Assembly (NCBI GenBank): GCA_023853785.1
Contig: JAJIRX010000730.1
Span: 62,001 to 126,000 of the forward strand
Length of the DNA stretch: 64,000 bases
Reading direction: 5' to 3'
DNA from: Psilocybe azurescens
Taxonomy: Eukaryota > Basidiomycota > Agaricomycetes > Agaricales > Agrocybaceae
Below the pieces are notes generated by a model, which had not been told where the DNA came from, did not search any database, and was given only the letters and a program-made list of their open reading frames with translations. The translations under genes and the position numbers were made by a program. Of this stretch, positions 33,510 to 44,741 are shown piece by piece. The first letter of the stretch is position 1; each line of letters begins with the position of its first letter.

Positions 33510-34052
33510 CAGTCAACTCCCTCATAACCCATACCTTTTCACATGGAGATCGCCAGCTACCCTGCAGTTTGACTCTCCCCAAAAGACAGAGTTTAGGTAG
33601 CTTTTCAGATTCAGAATGCTATTGGCCTGCCCTGTTACAATAATAAAATTGAGGCTATGCTACATAGTGGTATGTTTACCTACTTGAACCCATACTACTA
33701 CTAACCTGTAAGCTTATGTGTTGTACTTTACTTGCATAGTGAGTGCTGTACTGAAGTGAAGAACTTTGTTATTATTCAGGAGCAGGAACTACACTACTTA
33801 TATATGTTTCTACATACTTTGTGCATATTTGCAGAGTGCTATGTACATATTAGGAAACATATATCATGTGCATATCATGTGCAACCTATCACATTGTATA
33901 GGTCATGTGCATTGTGTCACACTAATGTACATGTGCATGTCACATGCTGTCACATAGTTTTAACATGCCCGATTTTCAAACAAGGAAAAACTGGGCTCAA
34001 AAACTGGCAAAAGGACCCAAAAAGGGGTTATGGGTTAAAAGGGAGTCAACTG
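33510..34052. mobile_element. Pogo/Tc1-like MITE, second family member
   Basis: 543 bp, left CAGTCAACTCCCTCATAACC, right (reverse complement) CAGTTGACTCCCTTTTAACC, flanked by TA on both sides (33,508-33,509; 34,053-34,054). Its ends are related to the MITE at 6,125-6,710. It inserted at the very end of F-box-like copy 4. Confidence 0.8.
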
Positions 34053-34054
34053 TA

Positions 34055-34749
34055 TTAGCAATGATGAGGATTGACAAGCATATAGCCCCCAACAATGTGA
34101 CCAGTTTGTGTGCTTACATAGCAGGCACATTTCCATTATTATCAGAGAAGAATGCCAACAGGCCACAGATTATCTGTCACTAGAGTCTCACAAGAACATT
34201 CACCAGTGTTAGCTCTCTGGACAGTGTCCAACATCCTTTCAATCCTATAATAGCTACATACAGAGATTTGAGCATTCTCGGTGTTCATAAACTATGTACT
34301 GAAAAGTACTTCTTATTGCATGCTCCATGATGTGACGCCTGTTCCGACTATTATAAAAATGACAGCTCTTGGGATGTTTTCCTTGGTTTTCCTTTCACAG
34401 GTGGGCCTATGAGTTCCACCGAGTACAGGTACTACAGTTGGCACATATTCCTCTCGAGTTCTGAAATACGTCAAATTGTAGGCATTGGTGACAAGTGTAG
34501 GGGCTGCACCAAGGGGGAGGTCCAGTGGCATCCCTACTGTAAGCTGGTTTTATATTCGGCAGTCAATTTGTAATAGACCTGATCAAAAGTTCAAATGTAT
34601 GTATCAAATACCTTTTTCAGTTTTTTTTTTTTTTTATTATTATTATTTTGTAATTGGGTTCTATACATGACTGCTACTGGCAAGAGCCTCAGGAAAAACT
34701 CAGAAAAGTGTCAAAATTGACAAACCAATATTGTGTCTTCATGTATTCA
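34055..34749. other. Spacer, nothing firmly recognised
   Basis: A minus-strand frame at 34,313-34,531 (GAAPTLVTNAYNLTYFRTRE) looks protein-like but is not recognised. A T18-type run lies near 34,618-34,640. Confidence 0.35.
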
Positions 34750-35159
34750 TGTTACGGACACTTTATTTTCTTTTGTTTTTTGCCTTTCTTTTCATTTTCG
34801 TATATAAAATCTTCTTATCACATGATAGACAACATCATGTGATCATATATTGACTCATTCTGTTCTGACTCATATTGTTGATACTGTTTTGACTCACCTT
34901 TGCTCAGACTCACACTCTGACTCATACTGACGGCACTGCTGCGACTCACTCTATGCTCTGACTCACACTTGGACTCACTTTGTACTATAATGGTAGATAC
35001 TCAAAATGCTTAAATAGCCAGTAGACACCACTATTATTCCTTAGCTAGTTCTTGAGAATCTAATCTCCTCTTACTCAATACCACTTGGAACTTGCTGTTC
35101 TTGACTACTTGACTGTTGGCTTTATCCACGCACATGAATATAAGCTTGAAGTCGTAACA
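34750..35159 (+). mobile_element. Solo LTR (410 bp) of the chromovirus family
   Basis: Starts TGTTACGGACAC and ends GAAGTCGTAACA. It is flanked by the 5-bp duplication ATTCA (34,745-34,749 and 35,160-35,164) and shares the TTAGCTAGTTCTTGAGAATC block with the LTR at 32,439. A perfect target duplication with no internal sequence means the element was lost by LTR-LTR recombination. Confidence 0.85.
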
Positions 35160-35164
35160 ATTCA

Positions 35165-35597
35165 AGGCTTATTTGTTAAATTGTACTCTATTTTCTATTT
35201 TCTAAACCAGTACCATTTAATGTGCTGCAGGCTTGTATATATGCCCATTACTGACTGGTTCTGTAGTTACAACTGCAAGAAGAGCAATGGGTTTATCATC
35301 AGGGTCAGAGCTCAAAAATGTAGAAAGAAGGGAACAGCATGAAGTATATATGTGCTGTAGTCATTTGGTAGTCATAATTTTTATAATTTAGTCACACAAA
35401 ATGCATTTTCCCATATTGAACTGTGAAGGAACTACAAAAGCCTATCAGAAAACACTTGCTTGACTAAACCATCTACTGCCTTGTCCCCTATTGAATTCTC
35501 TCCAGGACCTCTGTGGTAATACATGGAGAGGAAAGAAGATGAGTGCTCATGTAGAGGAGGGTTAGAATTCTGAAATAAGAATTAGAGAAAGTGTAAT
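35165..35597. other. 3' side of the next gene, nothing recognised
   Basis: A short open frame has no motif. No repeat pair was seen. Confidence 0.35.
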
Positions 35598-37111
35598 TCA
35601 CTTGTACATGTTTTGATACCCAGTATCTTCCCCAGATCCCATATGCACACTAGCATCGTCTCCATAATACATCTCTGGTGCAATCAGTCTGGCCCAGCCC
35701 AGTCCACAGAAATCAACTGATACAAACCTGCACTTCAAGCAGATCGGGGCCGATAAACTTGAGAGGGAACTACTGAGGGTGTTAGTTGCCATGGAGTTTA
35801 AAACACATATTTTAAACTGCTCTTTGTCTCTCCGCAAAAGATCATTCGGTACCTCGCATTCCATGTCACTATAGTGGACCATGGTATCAAAGAAAATTTG
35901 GACGATCTTGCTGATCAGAGGGTATTTCTCCTGTAGTGCGTTCCTCTGAAGGCTATTCAAAGTGCGATAACTGAGTGCGCTGAGATTGCTGTGCACTTTG
36001 TACTCTGTCACTGTATGAATAGCAAACTGGACTTCCTCCAATACAGAAGCTCCACTTCTGTTGAGTAGAAGACCCACCATTTGGCGCCATTGTTGATTCA
36101 AATTTTGAGTAAAAATGGAGCTTGTGAAGCCTGGTCATCATTCCTAGGTCAATTGAAAGAATGGGCAACACATATTCATCTTTATCACAAAACATTGTGC
36201 AGATATAGCTATTTGTCGAAAAGATGAAAATGAGTAACGACTTTGAGCTGGACTGACCCTATGAGGGATGCTATAATAGCAACTTACAAGCCGAGTACTT
36301 CCAGTGAACACGATGTATTCCTTAAAAGAGAGACAAGATGTTCTATGTCTTTGTGTTTACTGACTATGACATCAAGAGCCGTTAGAAGAAGGTGTGTCTT
36401 GCTACCATATGTAACATAGTATGTTCCAATTCTTGGAAAAATGTTGGTGGGAATAAATTGACCATCTGCTGCCCCAATCGCGGGGGCAGGATTGGATTGG
36501 GCAATCACAATGGTAAATGTCGAATCATTAAAATAGAGGCCTTGGATTCGTGGACAATGTTGCTTCTTGGTGAGTAACCATGGGATCTTCTTGACTTTAT
36601 AGAATCTGAAGGTAGATATGAGGCATGCCTTGCAAAGATCCATCACAAGCTGGGCGAGCCTCAGTGCAATTTCAGTCCAGGGAACAGTAAACGCTGATCT
36701 CAGAGAAAAAGTCTGCAGGTCCACTGCTTGGTGTTGAAGAATGGTGAGGAGGCCATCAATACCCAAGTCATCCTTTGGGCACCAGATGTAGTCAACATTG
36801 ATCTCTAATGTTTGGATAAAAGTGCCAAATCTCTCTGCCTTCCAGAATACCTGTCAAAGCCTTGATTTGGTGTCTTATTGTTTCTTTTTGAGTTCATAAG
36901 GTTGAGCATCATATATATTGATCGAGATCATGGAGAACAAGCATCTGCGAGCTGCAGCCGCAAAAGACCTGGAAGTCGACAGACAGGCAAGTAGGCTCAC
37001 CAAATTTGTACCATGTTGCTCAAAGTCGCAAGACAACACCGATGGTGCCAGGAAGTTATTGACAATAACACAGATAATCTTGGGAGGTATTTCAAGGTGC
37101 CTGGTGGACAT
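35598..37111 (-). pseudogene. F-box-like protein of a second family, frame-shifted
   Basis: Unrelated in sequence to copies 1-4. The ATG at 37,111 gives MSTRHLEIPPKIICVIVNNF, an F-box-like start (LEIPPKI.. followed by a hydrophobic helix), then LACLSTSRSFAAAARRCLFS and SINIYD, a typical end of the F-box region in mushroom proteins. Later parts are DLGIDGLLTILQHQAVDLQT, TEIALRLAQLVMDLC and TKKQHCPRIQGLYFND; then after an intron near 36,290-36,200, DLGMMTRLHKLHF; and a C-terminal part SGASVLEEVQFAIH to YQNMYK with the stop at 35,598. Joining them needs one-base shifts near 36,890, near 36,840 and at a T5 run near 36,110, so it is damaged or the sequence has errors. It would be a ubiquitin-ligase substrate receptor. 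Confidence 0.65.
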
Positions 37112-38160
37112 TATGCTGGTTGAGCCTCAGCAAAGGAGCCCCGTGGCGAGCCTCAACTTCAAGGCAGACATGCGGTGTTTGCACCTGTTATTGGCTGCAG
37201 TGGCTGAGCAGGCAACAGGTTCCTGAACTTGGTGTCTTGTTTGCTATTCCAGCATATATATATTCAGATGAGCCTACTTGGACTTATGGTAAGGGTATGA
37301 AATGGCACAGACTCAAAATGAAGAGGCAGACACAGTAAGAGGTTGTATTGGGCTGCTGTTCTGCCGCAGTTTGCAGGAAGAGACCAGTATTTGTTGACTG
37401 TCACTTTGCAGTGTCACTGGGAAATTCAGATGTAGGTGGTGTACAATTGGTCAAAGTCAGGCACTCTCCTGAAGACTCAAGGGATTGCGGAAATTAGGAA
37501 GATGACAACGCAGAAGGCACACGAGCTCTATGCTGACCACTATCCGCATGAGATGATGGATCAGCTGCAGCTGTTCACTGATACTGTCTCGCAGGCTATT
37601 AATTGATTGATTGATTCTTGTTTTTGCTTTGATGATGATTTAGTAAGGAGGGCTCAATTGTATGTGACAGTTATTTTTCTGCTATTGCTGATGCATTGTA
37701 TCTTTGAGTGAGCTATGAGGGCACGTACACTGATCACTCAGATCTCATAACTTGGCACTGGGCATCAAGCAGCAAGCAGTGAGCTCAAGCAACCATTGGC
37801 ATCAAGCCAGTCCACTGTCCTCCTTTGTATTCAATATTTTGCTTCCAGGCCACGCAGACGATGGAGCTGCTCGGCGCAGTCACTGTCAACCGGGAGCAAT
37901 GGATATTCTGTCGATTTGGTGCTAGATGGTTATGATGTCTTGGGGAATTGTCCTCGACACTGCACGTGACAGTCTGTCGCACTTTGGAGTGGATTTGGCA
38001 ATGGTTAAGTCTATAAGTAGCAACTGCCAATGGTCAAACAAACAACCATTGCAGAGATATCCTGTATTCGTGGAGGAGTGGAATGTAGGCAAGTAATATC
38101 AGGGAGGTAGGCTCATGCTCCAGATTTAGACCTCCAGTCACCGGTAATTACAATAAAGTA
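37112..38160 (+). other. Possible plus-strand 3' exon and spacer
   Basis: A plus-strand frame ending at 37,606 reads TQGIAEIRKMTTQKAHELYA, then DHYPHEMMDQLQLFTDTVSQ, and looks like the end of a real protein of unknown family. No start was assigned. The rest up to 38,160 shows nothing recognisable. Confidence 0.4.
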
Positions 38161-38169
38161 CAGTACTTT

Positions 38170-38740
38170 ACTGTCCCCCATTGATTCCAGGTGGAATCCA
38201 TCTTCATTCAGAATGTAGATGGATTCCAATGGATTCATTTGGAATCCAACCAGTCCTGTTCAAGTCCAACCAACATACATGGATTCCAGCTACATTCCAG
38301 TTCAGTTATATATTGATTCCAGGTTGGTTCCAATTAGTTAACTTCAACTGGAATGGATTAAAGTAACAAGAAAATGGAATCCAATTGGATTCTAGTTGGA
38401 TTCCAGATAGAGTAGAACTTTATTAAAATTGACACTAGTCCTTGGATACAGATTCCACTTAGATTCCAACTATTCCAACTCTATTCCACATAAGTTGAAC
38501 TTGATAAAATTAAATATAAAAGAACTGTTGGAATGGATTCCAACTATATTCCAGTCATTCCATGTACATTCCATGAAAGTTGGACTTGATAAAATTATAT
38601 GTAAATGAGTGTTGGAATGGAATCCAACTATATTCCAGCTATTCCACCTTCATTCCAAAAGGTTGAACTTGTTAAAAATTAAATTAAACTACTATTTATA
38701 TAGGTTCCACCTTTATTCCAGCCATTCCAATGAAACTCTA
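38170..38740. repeat. Subterminal repeats of KDZ element B
   Basis: More than a dozen copies of TGGAATCCAA / GGATTCCA words, often back to back as palindromes (GGATTCCAATGGATTC, GGAATCCAATTGGATTC). They are spaced by AT-rich linkers with TTGAACTTGATAAAATTA. They occupy the same place as the GGAGTCCACT array of element A but have a different core. Confidence 0.75.
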
Positions 38741-38867
38741 TAGCTGATTATGCTTAGTACAAAAATATAAATTAGACTTACCTAATAAAGGTTAGTATAA
38801 ATCAATGCAAATAATATATAAATATTTTATTTGTACACTAATATACACTTCTGTATATTTTCACTTA

Positions 38868-41234
38868 TCAATCATCATTTCCATCTACATTCCAGTGCCT
38901 AATGGGTTCTTCTTGTTCATCATCATCATCATTTTCTTCTTCTTCCTCTCTTTTTTTGTCAAGTTTTTCTTGTTGTTTTTTTCTTTTCTTTTGTCTTTTG
39001 TATAATGTGTTAGGTATGATAAAACAACATTGAATGCAAAAACCAGTTAAAGTTTCCAGATTTCATATGTTTAAGAATTGATTCAAAGCCACCAAGCCAA
39101 GAGTTTAATTGTTCACATGCTTGTGTATTATAAGCTTGCTTATAATATATTCACCCACATTTATCAATGTCTACTATGACAAGATTTGGGGCTGAACCAT
39201 TCAAGGGAGCAGGATTACAATATTTGCAATGCAAATAATCAGTTGTTCGATGGTTGATATAATGATAAGAATCCACAATAAATTGACTGGTTTTTTCCAT
39301 ATTGCTCAACTTCCATTGCTAATACAAGTTTGAAGAACTTTGCAAGCTTTATCAATGCAAATATAAGCTGGTCGAGATGCTTCAGTTGGATACACTTTTG
39401 ATAACCAGTTTAAGATTTTTGTTGGAGATTCAGATTTGTCAAACTTTGTCCATGCAATTACAACACCACATGGTGCACACATTGTTTCTACACAATAAAA
39501 TCGACCGGGACTAAAGTAATGCAATTGTGGAACTTCAACATCATCATCATCATCATCATCATGTGGTTGCTGAACTCTTTCAACAGATGGTTGCCAAGGT
39601 GCATTTTCATTTGGTCTTTGTAGCATTCTTCGAACACCTGCCAAACCTGCTTGGCTATGGTTTAATTTGTATTTTTTCCATTCACGTTGATGAGTGGTAC
39701 AAGCTTCTGTATCTCTTACTTTTTCATTCTGGCAGCCATATACCGGCAGCAAGCACCATAAGCATGTTGGTGGACTGCACAAAATACTCCACCTCTTGCA
39801 TTTGTCAAATCAGCAGTACAGTTTTCATAAGCACAATGCTAAGCAAAAATTAATGTTATTCAACTTATTAGAGCACTATAAAGTTCACTTACAGTAGGTC
39901 CCATAACAATACCATCTAAAACAACCATTTTAATTGGTGCATAATTTGAAGTATCATTTGAATTGGCTTCATTATTTCTGTTTCTTATTGCTTGACAAGC
40001 TTCAGCTGTATCATTTGCTGATTGTATAGCATTTTCACCTGTTAAAACCGGAACCTGTTCATGTTCATCCATACCAACAACAGCTGCTAGATCCTCATTT
40101 GCAAGAGGAACAGTATCAGCTACATTTTGTACTTTTGGGTGCATTCTGAACATGAGTGTTGCATACCTGTATTGAGTATTCCTTCATTTCCAACAGCTTT
40201 AAAGGCTGCAGTTGTAACATCTTCAATATCAAGGCCATCAGACAATTCTAGGTTTATATTTGATCCACTTGCAACTGTTCGAATTGATTCCTGAATAAAT
40301 GCATGCCATACCAATTGCCTTGTCATTGATATATTGGAATTGAGGTCAGAAATACAATCATTATAAAACTGTGTATAAGCTGCTGCAGAAGCATGAAAAT
40401 TGTACATTCCATTTAATACAGCCTTAGAAAAGCTGTGGTCCACCCATATTGATTGGCCAATTTTAAGAAAACATGCTCAATTTAAATAGCATCATTTCCA
40501 CTCTTGATCATCTTTAAAGCGTTCATGGTCTGCATAGTAACTTGTTTCACATTTTGGACACTTTCCAGCAAGTACAGGAGTCTCTTCATAGATTGTATTG
40601 TCTTTTATCAATGTGACTAGAGGAACATCCCATGGTTTACTTGTTTGAAGTAAAGCTCGCTTTTGACAATTGACATCCATACATACAGCAGTAATTGGGC
40701 AAATTACATGGATAGCTTTGATAGACTCAGAAGAAATAGGCAATAGCTTTTGTTTAGACTTTCTTGTCTTTGAATATGGAGTAAACCCCAATAGCTTTGC
40801 AAACTCATCAAGCTTGTTGGATATTTCAAGTACTTGCTGATTTTGTTGAGATGGAAAATCTCTTTCCTTGAACAAATTTTTGGTACTATCTTTGAATCTT
40901 TGTAGCACTGCTCTAGATAAAGATTTCATCCATCCAGCTGCTATAACTCTTCTTTCATCTGAAAAAAAGGATTTTGCTGCCGAGCATGAAGAGTAAGTAA
41001 TTCTGGATTTTCAGTCAATGTAAACAGTAGAGTGAGTACTGTAGCAAGTGATATATTTGGACCAAATGTTTGGCCAATAAATTCACTGAAAACATTGAAA
41101 TTTATATCTGGAAATTGTGCAGATTGTGGAATAGCAACTGCACCAGGGATAAAAGTGCTCCACATTAAAATCCAGAAAATAAAGTGAAATTGGCCAAAAC
41201 AATAAAGTGGCAAAATAAGCAACCAGATCAACAA
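38868..41234 (-). pseudogene. KDZ transposase, element B, multiply disrupted
   Basis: Homologue of the element A transposase. It again starts with a hydrophobic stretch (HFIFWILMWSTFIPGAVA), followed by LLTLHARQQNPF, MKSLSRAVLQRF, the CxC5-like part (CPITAVCMDVNCQKR, GKCPKCETSYYADH) and FSKAVLNGMYNFHASAAAYT. The second cluster and catalytic core come next: CVETMCAPCG, AWTKFDKSESPTKIL, YICIDKAC (Asp), FIVDSYHYINH (Asp), KYCNPAP and CEQLNSWLGGFE (Glu). An Asp/Glu-rich tail ends at 38,868. A (CAT)n run at about 39,540-39,562 codes an Asp repeat. Several stops (for example after CISNGS and before IYYKQAYN) and frameshifts inactivate it. Confidence 0.8.
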
Positions 41235-41381
41235 TGAGGCACAGAATAGTCCAAGTTTATAAGTTTCATATACAAGATTTATAGATAAGAAGATTGAGTC
41301 ATAACTAAAAGTACAAGAATTATTCAGAGTGGTCAGTTTGAGTACAAAAAAATAAAAATAAAAATAAACAAAATAACTACT

Positions 41382-42050
41382 TTGTTTTCTTGTGACTTTG
41401 CTTCGAGACAGCCTTTGCTTTTCCTTTGCCCTTTTTCTGTGATTCTTCCTCTACTACTAAATGACCTCCATTTTCCAACCACTCTTGAAGATCTGATAAA
41501 TAATATTGAGCCTTTTTACACCCCAGACTTTAACATCATCTACTTCATCATCATCATCGTCAGAATTGTCATTGTCACTATTGTCCTTTGTATCAATATT
41601 GTGTTCTAGCCATTTGACCATCTCAGGATAGTTTGCAATCTTTTCAAAAGCAGCCTTGTAGCCTTTATGGAATGTTGACTTTCCAAAATAGAGGCTGACA
41701 ACAGGGGTGTGCTTGGCAGTGAGGTCTTTTGGCCAAGTGCTATTAGCGATTTTGCTTGCAAGAAGTGCAAGAGCTCTAAGATAGTCTATATACTTTGCAT
41801 AGGCTATACGGAGACCAGGCTTTTGATGTGAACCATCAAACCTGGTTCAACTTTAAAAAGCTCTGCAAGTCGAGCATCTTCACTAGAGTTGTGTGAAGTT
41901 GAAGCAACAGGAACAGACACACTAGACTGAGTATTGTGGCAAGAGCTGGTTGACACAGAACAATGACCAGACTTAAGAGCGGATAAAGATGGCAGGACAG
42001 GAGTCAGATAGAGGTCACTGTCTTCAAAGCTTGTCTTAATATCGCAATAA
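41382..42050 (-). pseudogene. KDZ-linked accessory protein, element B (last exons)
   Basis: The minus strand encodes YAKYIDYLRALALLASKIAN, then WPKDLTAKHTPVVSLYFGKS, AFEKIANYPEMVKWLEHN, an Asp-rich insert, VWGVKKAQYYLSDLQEWLEN and a lysine-rich end. These align with the last exon of the accessory gene in element A (WPDRPPTEKQVIELFIGKSQ, YFPKMSKWL, WGDDARYTLKNLQEWMDNDG). Upstream is a Ser-rich exon (SVSVPVASTSHNSSEDARLA) with a one-base shift near 41,850. The 5' exons of the element A gene were not found, so the copy is partial. It ends about 150 bp before the transposase, the same spacing class as in A. Confidence 0.65.
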
Positions 42051-42100
42051 TGAGTCAGAACTATATCTATTATTATTATTAGCTTGAACTTACCACCAAA

Positions 42101-42349
42101 ACATGGGTAACATGGTTATCGTTGAGATGTTTAGTGCGGGTGACTTTGTAATTGCACAATACACAACACCCAATCAAATATTTATATTGATCAGTTTGAT
42201 CTGGGAGGGTAAGCTCGTAAGGCTTATTACAATAACTAGTTTAGCAGAGTACAGACTTAGACGATTGCTCTGGGGTGATCACTAGTAGCTAGAGAACACT
42301 TTTACAGGATAGTACACACAAGGCACTTGAATAGTAAGGGCGAACTCTC
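42101..42349. other. Spacer between element B genes and the 1.68-kb repeat
   Basis: AT-rich, without a motif. It should contain or border the lost right end of element B, but no terminus is recognisable. Confidence 0.35.
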
Positions 42350-44034
42350 TATATGAGGGCAATCACCAATATCAGGGGGGATCACTTTTGGGGTGAGTGT
42401 ACACAGGACACTTAACAGCTCTCTTTATAAAGCCCAAACTCAAACTTTATCAAACACTATAAGTGATCACCTGTATTAACACATAGTAGATCCTTAGTTC
42501 CTATAAGCAACTGGGCACACTAGTCCACAGTCCTTAGTTTACTATAGGCAACATCCTGAAAACAGTCAGATTTCTCTGACAGTCATCCCTAGTTACTATG
42601 AGCAATCACTAGCCTTTATAGGGTTCCCACCCATACTTAATAATCCCCAGGGCAGTCTTACTATAGGCAACATCCTGAACAGTCGGAGTTCTCTGACAGT
42701 CGTCCCTAGTTACTATGAGCAATTGCTAGCCATATAGGGTTCCAATCCATACTTAACAATCCCCAGGGCAGTCCACGGATGACTTATAAAAGCCTGCTTA
42801 TCAAGTCTAATAGACCTGATGTTGAATATCACAATGGCGATCGCTCACGAAACCAGGTAGCGCCCTAATTGCTTAAGGTGAACTGTAGTGTTCAATCTCT
42901 TATCACACAAATCATTAGTCCTCAAAGTATTAACACTGGAATTCTTATTCACTGATATCAAATCTGGGGTGTAGATTACTTGGTTCCTATTCTAAGATAC
43001 AGGGCTGTTTTTATAGGCTAAATAGATACTTTGGCTTGTGATAATTGAAAGAGACTAAGAGAAAAGGAAGGAAATGGACCATGTGCTGCCTAGCCTTTGC
43101 TGCACCAATTATAATAGTGGAAAGTACTAGTTTGCCTGGGCTACAGCGCTTATTTGAAGATAACATTGTTGTCCATGTGGCAGTGCCTTCTTGGGTAGCG
43201 ATCACCCGACTTATTTTATCAGATGGCTCACGGCTAAGGCATGTTGGGACTAGATTGCTAGGGGTATATTTCCTAGGAAACCCTACCAAGGTTCCCAAGC
43301 ACAGTTGCTATTGGTTTAGGACCTCCTGGAACAGCAGGTGCCCTTATCCTGAGGCAAGTTACCTCTAGTATTGTGTGGTGATTGCTGGCTGGGCAATCAC
43401 TCACTCATGTTGGCTGCATTGCAAATTACAAGTTTTTATAGTCGGACCTAGTAGGCTGCCATATGCTGAGTTGTACACAAGATTTCAATTGCCAATACAC
43501 TTGGTCCATGGGGCAATCACCTGTGTGGCGCAGTGATGCCTGATCCCCAAGCAGTTGATTGCCTAATTTAGTGAACAGCCTTTGTGAGGCCTGGACACAG
43601 TGATCACTTTTGCTAATTAATAAGGTTTTCATCACTTGGCAATCGCTTGGTAAGGCACTGGTGGGTGTTACCCCTTGTAAGAGCCAAGGTCATTTCTTAA
43701 GAGTTTCTTCTTTGCATGGGACTAATAGTATGATCAATGGAGCGGGCAATCACTTCGGACGCTCAGTTAGGGTTGCTTTGATAGCTGTGTAGGAAACTAA
43801 AGGTAGTCTTTGATTCGTAGTGCTGATTAATAGGCCACACCACCCCTTAGTTAGTTTGTAAGGTCTATTACTCTTGTTGGCCCACTAGGAAGTAAAGCCT
43901 CAAAGCCTAATAGTCTGGCATATCTCCTACCCTTCACTAGTATAATGTACTAGTTTATTACAGGCAACAATTGCAAAAATAAGGGCCTCTGTATCTCACT
44001 ATGAATTGTAAGCTCAGAATGGTTTACACCCTTT
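42350..44034 (-). mobile_element. 1.68-kb dispersed repeat, copy 2
   Basis: Reverse complement of 25,866-27,545 over its whole length, with scattered substitutions. Many are CG-to-TG/CA exchanges in the GATCGC words, so this copy reads GATCAC or GCAATCAC where copy 1 has GATCGC. The border TTTCA next to CACCCTTTC is at 44,034. Confidence 0.65.
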
Positions 44035-44036
44035 CA

Positions 44037-44612
44037 ACGTATTACTGTTCAAAAATAAACAGGGTATACCCCTTTTACATTGCACACGGAGTTGAGCCCA
44101 TGCTCCCATTTGACCTCGCAGAGGCAACATATATGGCACCCGAGCTAGACCATCCAATTTCTACAGAAGAACTAATTACCACGTGAGTGAATATGTTACA
44201 AAAGCGACCCAAAGACTTGGAGCGTGTCAAGAACATGGTAATGAAGGCTCGCATCTCCTCGGTGGAACATTATAAGGAAATGTACAAAAACTCTTTTCAA
44301 AATTTCGATTTTAAAGCCGGAGCACTGGTGCTAGTATGAAACTCTAAATACGATAAGGTGATTGGCAGCAAAACAATGCCCCAATATATTGGCCCAATGA
44401 TAGTACTATGCCGCACGAGAGGCAGATTGTATCAGCTTGTTGAGCTTGACGGAGCCATTTCAAGATTATGTTTTGCAGCATTTCGGCCAATTCCTTATTG
44501 GCTGCGAGACCTGAAGGCGGTACCACTCACCCAGATGGAGGATGATTTGATCCCGCTGCAAGACGATAATATCAGCGATTCAGACAGTGAAACCAACCCA
44601 GTGAAGCTGTAA
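44037..44612 (+). pseudogene. Ty3/gypsy integrase C-terminal fragment
   Basis: One frame reads YPFYIAHGVEPMLPFDLAEA, ATYMAPELDHPISTEEL, then after a stop KRPKDLERVKNMVMKAR, FDFKAGALVLV, another stop, and MPQYIGPMIVLCRTRGRLYQ, LVELDGAISRLCFAAFRPIP. This is the well-known end of a mushroom gypsy polyprotein (GPM-type domain). It stops at 44,612. The upstream part is cut by the 1.68-kb repeat at 44,034. Unlike the 30-kb chromovirus, it shows no chromodomain. Confidence 0.8.
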
Positions 44613-44741
44613 AGCTTCGCTCGGTTACCCAGATAATAGAAGAATAAAGTTTAACTGGAGTCTGGAGCATTGAAAACATAAAGAATAATAATAAAACAAA
44701 GATAAACGAATACATGAAATGATGGATCGAAGGCAATACTA

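Larger units (their letters stand above)
38161..42100 (-). mobile_element. KDZ-type DNA transposon B, right end approximate
   Basis: The left terminus CAGTACTTTACTGTCCCCCA starts at 38,161. Inside are subterminal repeats, a broken KDZ transposase and the accessory gene, all in the same order and orientation as in element A. The right terminus was not found; the 1.68-kb repeat and a gypsy fragment follow. Confidence 0.75.

Noticed and set aside
35085..35342. 85-codon plus-strand frame after the chromovirus-type solo LTR
   Set aside because: It begins inside the LTR and crosses its border and target duplication, so it is fortuitous.
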